Assembly (NCBI GenBank): GCA_005878515.1
Contig: VBLZ01000059.1
Span: 1 to 12,454 of the forward strand
DNA: 12,454 bases
Origin: Methanobacteriota archaeon
GTDB lineage: Archaea > Thermoplasmatota > Thermoplasmata > RBG-16-68-12
Direction of reading: 5' to 3'
Shown: positions 1 through 6,489 of the stretch, in pieces
How positions within the stretch are numbered: position 1 is the stretch's first letter
Layout: each line of letters begins with the position of its first letter
Program-made: the position numbers and the translations under genes
Notes under the pieces: model-generated
Told to the model about the DNA's origin: nothing
Database searches by the model: none
Seen by the model: the letters and a program-made list of their open reading frames with translations, nothing else

Positions 1-565
1 CCACCGCCTCGGCCTTCTTGACCCCGTCGCGCATCGCGACGACGGACGCCGCGAGGATGGACGGCTCGGCATCGAGGTTCGAGTCGACGGAGGACACGTC
101 GTACCCTCGGTCCTTCCACGACCGGATCTGCCTCTCGATCTCCGATCGTTCCATCGTCTGCGGGATCTTCGTCTTCTTGACGACCTTCGCGGGCCGCTCG
201 AGGATCGCATCCGCGTATTCGCGGACGAGGCCGTCCATGTCCACGCGGGCATGGAGCTCCAAGACGCACGACTCGTCGTACGAGTCCTGCCACACCTTCT
301 TCAGGGCGCTCCGCCCGCGGTCCTGGGTGCCGTCGCGATGGTACAGGCTGGCCTCCGGGTTTCCGCCGCGGAGGAGCACGATCCCTTCGGCCCGCTTCCC
401 GGTCCCGCTCCGAATCGTCCGGACGTAGCCGGAGAACGAATACTTCTTCAGGTCGAGGAGCAGCTGCTTGAGCGCGTTAGGACCGCCCCGCGTGGTGCGG
501 ATGAGTTTTCCCTCTGGCAGGAGGAGGTCCTGAGGCGTGAGGCTCCCTCGGTGGCCCCGGCCCAT
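1..565 (-). CDS. Unrecognised archaeal protein, N-terminal part (runs off window)
   Basis: An open minus-strand frame runs from an ATG at 565 (MGRGHRGSLTPQ) to the window edge, giving 188 visible codons with no stop, so the C-terminal part is missing. The first ~110 residues look like one alpha/beta domain with the core LKKYSFSGYVRTI followed by GIVLLRGG and LYHRDG. This pattern resembles small archaeal 'effector/sensor' domains of the DUF2226/DUF4388 kind; that assignment is from memory and weak. A charged helical stretch follows (residues ~140-188) with WKDRGYDVSSVDSNL, similar in style to helical linkers ahead of ATPase or kinase modules in multidomain archaeal proteins. The gene is divergent from pgk, with a 131-bp gap. 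A T-rich element (RC of 580-585) lies only ~17 bp upstream of the ATG, too close for a normal leaderless promoter, so the start is less secure than others here. Function is not assigned. Confidence 0.75.
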   Translation of the reverse strand, partial: MGRGHRGSLTPQDLLLPEGKLIRTTRGGPNALKQLLLDLKKYSFSGYVRTIRSGTGKRAEGIVLLRGGNPEASLYHRDGTQDRGRSALKKVWQDSYDESCVLELHARVDMDGLVREYADAILERPAKVVKKTKIPQTMERSEIERQIRSWKDRGYDVSSVDSNLDAEPSILAASVVAMRDGVKKAEAV

Positions 566-663
566 TCCCGAGGTCCCTCTAAAAAGGTTCCAACCCAGTT
601 TCCTCGTTTGAGAACGGAAGGCATGCGACGCGGCGGAGGACGCGCCCTCGCGATGCGAAAGGA

Positions 664-671
664 CTATTATG
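664..671 (+). promoter_or_regulatory. TATA-like box of pgk
   Basis: The sequence CTATTATG is centred about 29 bp before the ATG at 697, the spacing expected for a leaderless archaeal transcript. A TTG at 682 in the same frame lies only ~14 bp from the box and would not be in the mRNA, so this element decides the start. Confidence 0.55.
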
Positions 672-696
672 CTCCGGGATTTTGCGTCGTGTGCAG

Positions 697-1944
697 ATGG
701 CCCGGGACTTCTTCACGATGGATGATTTTGACCTCTCGGGCCGTACGGTCCTCCTGCGTGTGGACATCAACTCTCCGATCGATCCCGCGACCGGCGAGCT
801 GCTGAACGACGCGCGGATCCGGGAGCATCTGACGACGATCCGCGAGCTCCGAGGTTCGAAGGTCGTGTTGCTCGCGCACCAGTCGCGACCGGGGAAAGAC
901 GACTTCACGACCCTCGAGGTCCACGCGGATCGGATCGGCGCGCTCCTCGGACGTCCCGTGCGGTATGTGCCGAGCCTCTTCGGCCGACCCGCGATCGATG
1001 CGATCGATGCGATGCACCTCGGGGACGTAATCGTCCTAGAGAACACGCGTTTCTACTCGGAGGAAGACGCGCTCGCAGACGCGAAACTCGAGAAGATGGC
1101 GAAGACCCACATCGTGAGCCGGCTTGCGCCGCACGCGGACTACTTCGTCCTCGATGCGTTCGCCGCGGCCCACCGAGCGCAACCGAGCCTCGTCGGCTTT
1201 TGCGAGGTCCTCCCCTCCCTCGCCGGCCGGGTGATGGAGCGGGAGCTCACGATGCTCACCCAGGCGGTCCAGCAGCCCGAGCGGCCGAAGATCGCGCTCC
1301 TCGGCGGCGTGAAGGCGGACGACTCGATCGCCGTCGCGCGCCACATGCTCGAGAAAGACTTGGTCGACAGCGTGCTCACCTCGGGCGGCGTGGCGAACCT
1401 GTTCCTCGACGCCGCCGGAATCGACCCGGGCACGCCGACGACCGACTTCATGCGACGCGAGGTCGAGGACTACGAGGCCCACCGGGCGATGTGCAAGGAA
1501 CTCCTCGCGCGATTCCCCGGGCGAATCTCTCGGCCGACGGACGTCGTCCTCAACGACGAGGGTGAGCGAAGGCCGGTCCCGGTGTCCGCCCTCCCGGCGA
1601 AGTGGCCCGTGTACGACATCGGGCTGGACACGATCGCCCACTACGTCGAGGAGATTCACCGCGCGAAGACGATTTTCTTCAACGGTCCCGCAGGCGTCTT
1701 CGAACTCGAGCCGTTCTCGGTCGGCACGCGGGAGTTACTCACTGCAATCGCCGAAGCGGACGGCTTCTCGATCGTCGGTGGCGGACACACGGTCGCAGCG
1801 GTCGAACAACTCGGACTCTCGGACCGAATTGATCACGTGAGCACGGGAGGGGGCGCCCTCATCAACTTCCTGGCGGGAAAGGAGCTCCCGCTCGTGACCG
1901 CGTTGAAGCATTCGTACAAGAAGTTCGCGCAGACGAAGAAGTGA
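697..1944 (+). CDS. pgk: Phosphoglycerate kinase
   Basis: Catalyses reversible phosphate transfer between 1,3-bisphosphoglycerate and ADP in cytoplasmic glycolysis/gluconeogenesis. The 415-aa length is normal for archaeal PGK. Visible family motifs are RVDIN (residues 21-25, N-domain substrate binding), HQSRPG (61-66, the H-x-G-R-P loop with Ser in place of Gly), VLENTRFYSEE, ALLGGVKADDS at the hinge/nucleotide site, FFNGPAGVFE (the NGPxGVFE nucleotide loop) and a C-terminal GGGHTVAAVEQLG plus STGGGALINFLAGKELP. The ATG at 697 is preferred because a TATA-like box lies ~29 bp upstream; an in-frame TTG at 682 is too close to it and an ATG at 718 is a less likely alternative. The next gene begins shortly after but has its own promoter, so a strict operon is not required. 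Identity is secure. Confidence 0.97.
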   Translation: MARDFFTMDDFDLSGRTVLLRVDINSPIDPATGELLNDARIREHLTTIRELRGSKVVLLAHQSRPGKDDFTTLEVHADRIGALLGRPVRYVPSLFGRPAIDAIDAMHLGDVIVLENTRFYSEEDALADAKLEKMAKTHIVSRLAPHADYFVLDAFAAAHRAQPSLVGFCEVLPSLAGRVMERELTMLTQAVQQPERPKIALLGGVKADDSIAVARHMLEKDLVDSVLTSGGVANLFLDAAGIDPGTPTTDFMRREVEDYEAHRAMCKELLARFPGRISRPTDVVLNDEGERRPVPVSALPAKWPVYDIGLDTIAHYVEEIHRAKTIFFNGPAGVFELEPFSVGTRELLTAIAEADGFSIVGGGHTVAAVEQLGLSDRIDHVSTGGGALINFLAGKELPLVTALKHSYKKFAQTKK

Positions 1945-1970
1945 ATGGCCGAGCGTCGGCCGCCAATCCG

Positions 1971-1977
1971 ATATATA
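1971..1977 (+). promoter_or_regulatory. TATA box of NCS1 permease, overlapping the longer reading frame
   Basis: ATATATA stands out in a GC-rich context and is centred 25 bp before the ATG at 1999. It lies inside the frame opened by an upstream ATG at 1945 that abuts the pgk stop. The box therefore argues that the real start is 1999 and that the permease is transcribed on its own. Confidence 0.65.
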
Positions 1978-1998
1978 CGCGGAGGGCTTGGCCTTCCG

Positions 1999-3354
1999 AT
2001 GTTCCGGGTGCGGAGGCCGCCGGAATGGGGCGTGGAACCGGTCCCGCATGGGTTGCGGGTCCTCCGGACCTTCGATCTGTTTGTCCTCTGGTCGAGCCTC
2101 GGGATCGGGCTGCTGGTCCTCGCGGCCGGCACGCTGCTCATCGGAGTGGGCGGCTTCGGATTTGGGCTGACCCTCGGCGAGTCCGCGATTGTCGCGCTCC
2201 TCGGTTCCGTCCTGGGGAGCCTGATGCTCGCGGCCGCCGCCCACCACGGGAGCCGCGCCGGCGTCCCGACGATGGTGAGCCTCCGTCCCATCCTCGGTCG
2301 TCGAGGCTCCTACATCCCGACGGCCCTGAATGTGTTCCAACTCCTGGGCTGGGCGACGTTCGAACTGCTCGTGATGGGAATCGCTGCGGCGACCCTCACC
2401 GGGAACGTGTTCGGACCGTCCACGCAGCTCTTGTTCATCCCGCTCTTCGGAGCGGTTGTCGCGGCCCTGGCCCTCGGAGGTCCGCTCGCGGTCATCCGGG
2501 CGTGGCTTGAAAAGTTCGCGATCTGGCTCGTCTATGCGTCGACGGCCGCGATCGGAATCGCGCTCATCTGGAAAGGCCCCGACCTCGGCCTGCGGTACGC
2601 GCCGTTCTCGGGGACGACGTCCCTCCTCTTGGCCCTCGACCTCGTGATCGCGATGCCGATTTCTTGGTGGCCGTTGATCTCGGACTACAACCGCTTCGCG
2701 CGGTCCTCGAAGGACTCGTGGGTCGGGACCACCGCGGGCTACACCATCGCGAACACCGTCTTCTACATGCTCGGTGCCGGCCTCATGGCCCTGGGGATCG
2801 CCTCCGGTCAGCCGAATTTTCTGGCGGTCATCGGCTTGCTCGGCCTCGGCGCGTTCCCGTTGTTGATCATCCTCGTCGACGAAACGGACAATGCATTTGC
2901 CAACGTCTACTCGACGGCGGTCTCAATCCAGAACCTGGCACCGAAGCGACGTCAACTTGGCTTCATCGTCGCCGCGACCCTGATCGCGATGGCTGGGGCC
3001 GCATTCCTCTGGAGCCGGGGCGAAGGCATCGGAGGCTCCTACGAGGGGTTCCTCTTCCTGATCGGCGGGCTGTTCGCGCCGCTTCTCGGAGTCGTCATCG
3101 CGGATTCGTTCGTGGTGCGACGAGGGACCTACGCGGCGGAGGAGTTCTTTGACGGCGCGCGACCTTGGCGATGGTCGGCGTTCGCAAGCTGGGTTCCGGG
3201 GGCCGCCCTGTACTTCGTGATCGTGATCTTCGCACTTCCGGTCGGCGCGACCCTCCCTTCGTTTGCCCTCGCAGCCGGCCTTCAGGTCGTCTTCTCGCGG
3301 CTCGAGTCGTCGCTCACGCGGCCGACGTCGGCGGCTTCGGGCGGCGATCCGTGA
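1999..3354 (+). CDS. NCS1-family nucleobase (cytosine/purine/allantoin-type) permease
   Basis: A 451-aa integral membrane protein with about 12 hydrophobic segments along its length. The N-terminus PEWGVEPVPHGLRVLRTFDL leading into TM1 (FVLWSSLGIGLLVLAAG) and the mid-protein AMPISWWPLISDYNRFAR match the NCS1 (nucleobase:cation symporter-1) family. Members import cytosine, purines, allantoin, hydantoin or thiamine-type substrates with H+ or Na+; the substrate here cannot be read from sequence alone. The ISDYNRFAR segment matches the conserved S/DY-RY region of NCS1 transporters. The polar loop DETDNAFANVYSTAVSIQN is also typical. The start at 1999 is chosen from the TATA box at 1971-1977; the ATG at 1945 would add 18 residues, rich in Arg, of no clear role. 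The gene converges on the propeller gene with a 19-bp gap. An amidohydrolase 3 kb downstream could act on an imported base, but no operon links them. Confidence 0.88.
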   Translation: MFRVRRPPEWGVEPVPHGLRVLRTFDLFVLWSSLGIGLLVLAAGTLLIGVGGFGFGLTLGESAIVALLGSVLGSLMLAAAAHHGSRAGVPTMVSLRPILGRRGSYIPTALNVFQLLGWATFELLVMGIAAATLTGNVFGPSTQLLFIPLFGAVVAALALGGPLAVIRAWLEKFAIWLVYASTAAIGIALIWKGPDLGLRYAPFSGTTSLLLALDLVIAMPISWWPLISDYNRFARSSKDSWVGTTAGYTIANTVFYMLGAGLMALGIASGQPNFLAVIGLLGLGAFPLLIILVDETDNAFANVYSTAVSIQNLAPKRRQLGFIVAATLIAMAGAAFLWSRGEGIGGSYEGFLFLIGGLFAPLLGVVIADSFVVRRGTYAAEEFFDGARPWRWSAFASWVPGAALYFVIVIFALPVGATLPSFALAAGLQVVFSRLESSLTRPTSAASGGDP

Positions 3355-3373
3355 GCTGGCACCGAGCCGGCGT

Positions 3374-4738
3374 TCAGGACTCCCACGCAACGATGACCTG
3401 GGGCAACGGGGCCACGGTCCCGTCACTCCGGGTGTACGTCGTCAGCGTGTCATCCGTGAAGATGATCGCTGCCTTGCCGCTCTGCGGATCGATCGCGACC
3501 TCGAACAGATCGAGCAGGTTGCGGGTGCCCCGGGCACAGCCGGTGCCAAAGGTACAGATCACCCCGACGTGATTCGCGTGCGCAGACACGGTCGTCTGGA
3601 CGAAGTGCGAACCGTCGTCGGTGGTCTGGGCCATGTACGTGTTCCAGACCACCGCGGGATCGTCCTTGCTCGACGCCGTGGTACCGTAGTACACGACATC
3701 GACCTTGCCGGCAAACGCCGCGACCCATGGGAAGACCGCCGTTGCCGCAGAACCGCTGTTCACGGCGACGGCCGAAGTCCAACTCGACCCGTGGTCGGAC
3801 GACGCCGCGAACCACACCGTGTGAGCATCGGACCACGAGGCGTACGCCTTCCCGCTCGCCGGGTCGACCGCGAGGGCCGGGAAGACGTTGTTGAGCGGGT
3901 TGTTGACCGGCGCATGGGACACGATCGTCGGAACCCAAGTCAAGCCCTTGTCGATGCTGCGGGAGACCACGATGTTGTTGAAGTTCGCGCTCGTCGCCTT
4001 CTGGTGGCCACCTTGTCCGGCCGCGTATACCGCGAACACGCTGTGCGTGGTCGGGTCCGCGACGATCGGACCTTGGTCGTTGTTGAACGTCGACATCGCG
4101 GTCAGGCCGCCCTGGCCTGTAATCGGATCGGCCACCCGGGTCCATGTGAAGCCGTCATCGTCCGATCGCTGCACGTGAATCCCCGTGCTCGAGCCGCTGT
4201 CGTGATACGAGATATAGACAGTCACGCCGTCGGACGTGATCCACGGCCGGTCGGCTTGGGTCGTGTCGATGATCTGCGCCTTGCAGTTCGCGAAGTTGTT
4301 GGATACGTCCGCGTTTCCGCATGTGATTGCCGAGACGCCGAACCGGGCGGCGGTGAACGGCGGGTTGACCAAGGCGATCAGGGAGGTGAAGTGGAGCGTG
4401 CCGGTGGAACCGATGTCGACGTCTGCGTCCTCGCCTCCCAACTGTCCCGAGACGATCCCGTTGTCCGGTATTCCCTGGAAGGCGGGGGATCCGCCGAACG
4501 AGGTTTTCCAGACGTTCGTCCCGAACGTGATCCACGAGAGCGACGTGAAGACGGTGGTCCCGTCCGGACCGATCGTCACGGCAGGTTCGCTGCTTCCGCT
4601 GTCCAACAGCAACGCGGTGTTCGAGAATGTGGTCGTCGAGGCGGTGCTACCCGGTTTCGCGGCGCTGACCGACGAAACGAGCAACGAAAGCGCCACGGCG
4701 AAACCGATCAGTCCAATCAACTTGTATCCGATGACAAT
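3374..4738 (-). CDS. Exported BNR/Asp-box (sialidase-like) beta-propeller protein
   Basis: A secreted or cell-surface protein of ~454 aa. The proposed N-terminus (initiator Met)-VIGYKLIGLIGFAVALSLL ends in SSVSA-AKPG, a textbook signal peptide. The mature part carries three Asp-box motifs, S-x-D-x-G-x-[ST]-W: SDDDGFTW, SIDKGLTW and SSDHGSSW, the hallmark of sialidase/BNR propellers. Two Cys pairs (ITCGNADVSNNFANC and VICTFGTGC) could form disulfides outside the cell. The sialidase Arg triad is not obvious, so enzyme activity is not claimed; it may be a structural or binding propeller. The start is odd. GGAGGAGG at 4749-4742 (RC) sits 2 nt before ATT at 4738-4736, with no ATG/GTG/TTG nearby in frame. 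Alternatives are TTG at 4720 (too far from the ribosome site) and ATG at 4897, which would add an unconvincing 53-aa Arg-rich leader before the signal peptide. Confidence 0.85.
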   Translation of the reverse strand: MVIGYKLIGLIGFAVALSLLVSSVSAAKPGSTASTTTFSNTALLLDSGSSEPAVTIGPDGTTVFTSLSWITFGTNVWKTSFGGSPAFQGIPDNGIVSGQLGGEDADVDIGSTGTLHFTSLIALVNPPFTAARFGVSAITCGNADVSNNFANCKAQIIDTTQADRPWITSDGVTVYISYHDSGSSTGIHVQRSDDDGFTWTRVADPITGQGGLTAMSTFNNDQGPIVADPTTHSVFAVYAAGQGGHQKATSANFNNIVVSRSIDKGLTWVPTIVSHAPVNNPLNNVFPALAVDPASGKAYASWSDAHTVWFAASSDHGSSWTSAVAVNSGSAATAVFPWVAAFAGKVDVVYYGTTASSKDDPAVVWNTYMAQTTDDGSHFVQTTVSAHANHVGVICTFGTGCARGTRNLLDLFEVAIDPQSGKAAIIFTDDTLTTYTRSDGTVAPLPQVIVAWES

Positions 4739-4740
4739 GC

Positions 4741-4749
4741 CCTCCTCCA
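4741..4749 (-). promoter_or_regulatory. Strong Shine-Dalgarno site that fixes an ATT start
   Basis: On the minus strand GGAGGAGGG directly precedes GC-ATT at 4738. It is the strongest ribosome-binding site in the window and is placed where only a non-standard start codon would be used. Confidence 0.6.
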
Positions 4750-4777
4750 GGCGGCAGGGCGAAGGGAAATGCCCGCC

Positions 4778-4784
4778 AAATACC
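4778..4784 (-). promoter_or_regulatory. TATA-like box of the propeller gene
   Basis: Minus-strand GGTATTT is centred ~43 bp before the proposed ATT start. A transcript starting ~26 bp downstream (about 4755) would have a short leader that contains the Shine-Dalgarno site, which is internally consistent. Confidence 0.4.
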
Positions 4785-4904
4785 TTTCCCCAAGAGGATC
4801 CAGACGAGACTTGCGTTATCGGAAATGAGACCCGCAAGTTCAATCCGAATCGCAAACGGCGGCGCAACTCCGACGCTGGGAGTCCGTTCATGCGCACTGC
4901 GTGT

Positions 4905-5249
4905 TCAGAGCCCGACCAACTGGATTCGGTGGGTGAATCCCCACTCCGCGACCACGCGTTGGACGGCGGGCTCGCAGGCTTTCGGAATGCCGAGGACGAG
5001 CTTGTATTCGGAGGGGAGGCCGCCGCAATAGTTCAGCAGCTGCTCCTTCGTATCCTGCGATGGAAAATCCCCACAGAGTTTTGCTTCGCCGTAAACGATC
5101 TTTGCGAAGTAGTCTGCCTGAACATCCGGAACCATGTCGGCGACCGGATCGGCGGGCGTCTTGACATTCGAGAGACCCTGGGTTGTGAACCAAGCGGCGA
5201 GAGCCTCGCGCATTCGTTCATGCTCGGCACCCTCGGTTTTCCCAACCAT
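4905..5249 (-). CDS. Small PD-(D/E)XK nuclease-like protein
   Basis: A 114-aa soluble protein with no recognised name. It shows the layout of a restriction-endonuclease-like fold: an N-terminal helix with Glu (GAEHERMREALAAWF), then a strand with PD (MVPDVQADYF), then VYGEAK (E-x-K) after a short spacer, then a helix (KEQLLNYCGG) and a strand YKLVLGIPK followed by another helix. The PD...ExK pair and the following QLxxY helix are what is seen in PD-(D/E)XK nucleases such as small Holliday-junction, VRR-type or restriction-like enzymes, but no subfamily is clear. The ATG at 5249 is chosen because a minus-strand TTTAT lies ~29 bp upstream; a start at 5318 would read through that promoter. The gene is divergent from the 100-aa protein gene at 5374 and stands 166 bp upstream of the propeller gene start. 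Substrate and role are unknown. Confidence 0.7.
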   Translation of the reverse strand: MVGKTEGAEHERMREALAAWFTTQGLSNVKTPADPVADMVPDVQADYFAKIVYGEAKLCGDFPSQDTKEQLLNYCGGLPSEYKLVLGIPKACEPAVQRVVAEWGFTHRIQLVGL

Positions 5250-5275
5250 ACAGTCGACAAGCCAACGGATCCACC

Positions 5276-5280
5276 ATAAA
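5276..5280 (-). promoter_or_regulatory. TATA-like box of the nuclease-like gene
   Basis: Minus-strand TTTAT (within AGCTTTATGG) is centred about 29 bp before the ATG at 5249, supporting a leaderless start there. Confidence 0.5.
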
Positions 5281-5344
5281 GCTATCCGGGAGGGCGCCGA
5301 AGGCTCGGCCTCGAGCACCGCGGTTGCAATGACTGGCCGGAGCG

Positions 5345-5350
5345 CTTAAG
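5345..5350 (+). promoter_or_regulatory. TATA-like box of the 100-aa protein gene
   Basis: CTTAAG is centred about 26 bp before the ATG at 5374, the leaderless spacing used elsewhere in this window. With the box at 5276-5280 on the other strand, this forms a 124-bp divergent promoter region. Confidence 0.45.
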
Positions 5351-5373
5351 GTTCGGGAGAAGGTGTCGCACCT

Positions 5374-5676
5374 ATGGTCAAGATTATCTCGCCGGTGACG
5401 CAGCGCCAGGTGGAAGCAGAGCAGATCGATTTTGAGGCCAAAGCCGAACCTTGGTCCACGTACGAATTGACGGATGGCACGACCTTGAAGGTCCGGGTGA
5501 TCCTGACCGGTGTCTTGCGAATCGAAGGCGAGTACGATCAGAGCGGCAACCCCATCTACGTCGTCTCGAGCCAGACCGTGATCCAAGCAAACGCGCCGAA
5601 AAAGATCCGTGGAACGCCAACCGGCGGGGCCATGCCACCGACCCGGCCGTCCGGCGGCGGGCCCGAGGTTCGGTGA
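5374..5676 (+). CDS. Small hypothetical beta-rich protein
   Basis: A 100-aa protein with no signal peptide or membrane segment. Residues ~30-75 alternate hydrophobic and polar residues as in a beta-sheet domain: TTLKVRVILTGVLRIEG, then YDQSGNPIYVVSSQTVIQ. The tail from ~residue 76 is low-complexity and basic/proline/glycine-rich (PKKIRGTPTGG ... PPTRPSGGGPEVR), likely disordered. The pairing of a V/L-x-V-I-L-T-x-V strand with a YDxxGNPIYVV motif reminds me of short uncharacterised proteins in other archaea, but I cannot name a family. The start is fixed by a TATA-like box ~26 bp upstream. It stands alone between the divergent nuclease-like gene and the broken channel gene. No function is proposed. 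Confidence 0.75.
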   Translation: MVKIISPVTQRQVEAEQIDFEAKAEPWSTYELTDGTTLKVRVILTGVLRIEGEYDQSGNPIYVVSSQTVIQANAPKKIRGTPTGGAMPPTRPSGGGPEVR

Positions 5677-5752
5677 CTCGCGCACCGGGCAGGTGAGCTG
5701 TGAGCTCGGGCAACGCGACGCCATGAGATGAGCGGCTCGGAACTAGGCCGGA

Positions 5753-5758
5753 CTTATA
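5753..5758 (+). promoter_or_regulatory. TATA-like box of the broken TMEM175 gene
   Basis: CTTATA lies ~33 bp before the ATG at 5789, so the promoter of the damaged gene may still be intact. Confidence 0.4.
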
Positions 5759-5788
5759 GCCCACCGCGACTATGGCGCGGCAAGCCTC

Positions 5789-6200
5789 ATGAGCGCGCGA
5801 ACCGGCTCTGTCACGGGACTCGGGAAGACGAGGGTCGAAGCGCTGACGGACGGCATCTTCGGAGCCGTGATGACGGTCCTCGGGCTCAGCCTGACGATCC
5901 CGTACATCACGGGACCGGCACAGCAAAAGCTCCCGCCCATCGAGGACGTCGTGACGGGAGTCCTGACGGGCGATCTGGTACGCCACGTTCCATCATCACC
6001 TCGTGGAAGCAGGCCTCAACGACCGATTCATCTGGATGGCCCGCCGCCGGATGCTGATGGGACCGGGCTTCTCCGCGGCGGCCATCCTGCTCGCTTTCGT
6101 CGACCCCGTCTTGAGCCTCGGGGCGTACGTGCTCTATCCGGTATTCTTCATCTTGCCCGGTCGGATCGATCGGCTCTGGCGACGCCAAGAAGTGAAATGA
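5789..6200 (+). pseudogene. TMEM175-like (DUF1211) potassium channel, internal deletion and frame change
   Basis: The intact family is ~200 aa with two repeats of membrane helices and a signature R-x(3)-[FL]-[ST]-DG at TM1. The frame from ATG 5789 gives KTRVEALTDGIFGAVMTVLG, a good TM1, and runs to VVTGVLTGD (~5972). It then loses similarity, while the frame read as ATC TGG TAC from 5973 gives IWYATFHHHLVEAGLNDRF, then RRRMLMGP and SLGAYVLYPVFFILPGRIDR, ending at 6200 with TGA. That second part looks like the family C-terminus. The two parts together make only ~135 codons, so roughly 80-90 codons of the middle (TM2 to TM5 region, including the second repeat's start) appear to be missing as well as the frame being wrong. 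TGACGGG occurs at 5952-5958 and again at 5964-5970, right at the apparent junction. A separate start at GTG 6003 could make only a stub. Confidence 0.7.
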
Positions 6201-6251
6201 GACAGATTGATCGCATGGCGGAGCTGGGGCCGCAACCTCTAGAAGGTGGGG

Positions 6252-6325
6252 AGCCGCCAGAGGGCTTCGATCCCCCGACCTGCAGTTTACGAAACTGCCG
6301 CTCTGCCGGGCTGAGCTATGGCGGC
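6252..6325 (-). tRNA. tRNA-Thr (anticodon CGT)
   Basis: The minus strand folds into a complete cloverleaf. The acceptor GCCGCCA pairs with TGGCGGC, the D stem is GCTC/GAGC with loop AGCCCGGCA, and the anticodon stem GCAGT/ACTGC encloses loop TTCGTAA, so the anticodon is CGT and reads ACG (Thr). The variable loop is AGGTC and the T stem GGGGG/CCCTC has one G-T pair. There is no intron, and CCA is not encoded: the bases after the acceptor are T (discriminator) then CCCC. T at 73 with G1-C72 and C2-G71 fits threonine tRNAs of some archaea. The T loop is ATCGAAG, with A instead of T at position 54, which is unusual for an elongator. A minus-strand ATGTTTATGG at ~6420-6429 might be its promoter, with a long leader. 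Confidence 0.93.
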
Positions 6326-6461
6326 ATGTGCACCATCGCCTTCCTACCGCGCGGCCAGGCGAGTGTTCCCTCTCCAACCGGCGGAGCGACGGTGGCGCCG
6401 GCGGAAGGAAAAGCTCCAACGCCATAAACATTCCGAGGACATCCGCAGGACGCGAAGAACG

Positions 6462-6467
6462 TTTAAA
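6462..6467 (+). promoter_or_regulatory. TATA box of the amidohydrolase gene
   Basis: TTTAAA inside the palindrome CGTTTAAACG is centred ~25 bp before a GTG at 6490. It rules out the earlier in-frame starts, which would lie upstream of or inside the promoter. Confidence 0.6.
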
Positions 6468-6489
6468 CGCGACCCAACCATCGCGCGTC

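Noticed and set aside
580..585. Minus-strand TTTTTA as the promoter of the gene starting at 565
   Set aside because: It is centred only ~17 bp before the ATG, too close for the 25-33 bp spacing seen elsewhere, and no later start codon fits.
1945..1998. ATG at 1945, abutting the pgk stop, as the permease start
   Set aside because: A TATA box at 1971-1977 lies inside this stretch, with the ATG at 1999 at the right distance, and the extra 18 residues do not resemble a permease N-terminus.
3263..4828. A 521-codon plus-strand open frame antisense to the propeller gene
   Set aside because: Its translation is Arg/Gly/Asp-rich with no domain or hydrophobic core, a common by-product of GC-rich coding sequence. 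The minus strand has a signal peptide and three Asp-boxes.
5789..6427. Reading the 5789 frame as one intact 212-aa protein
   Set aside because: After ~5972 it loses membrane character and runs through the tRNA gene, whereas the channel C-terminus is clear in another frame.
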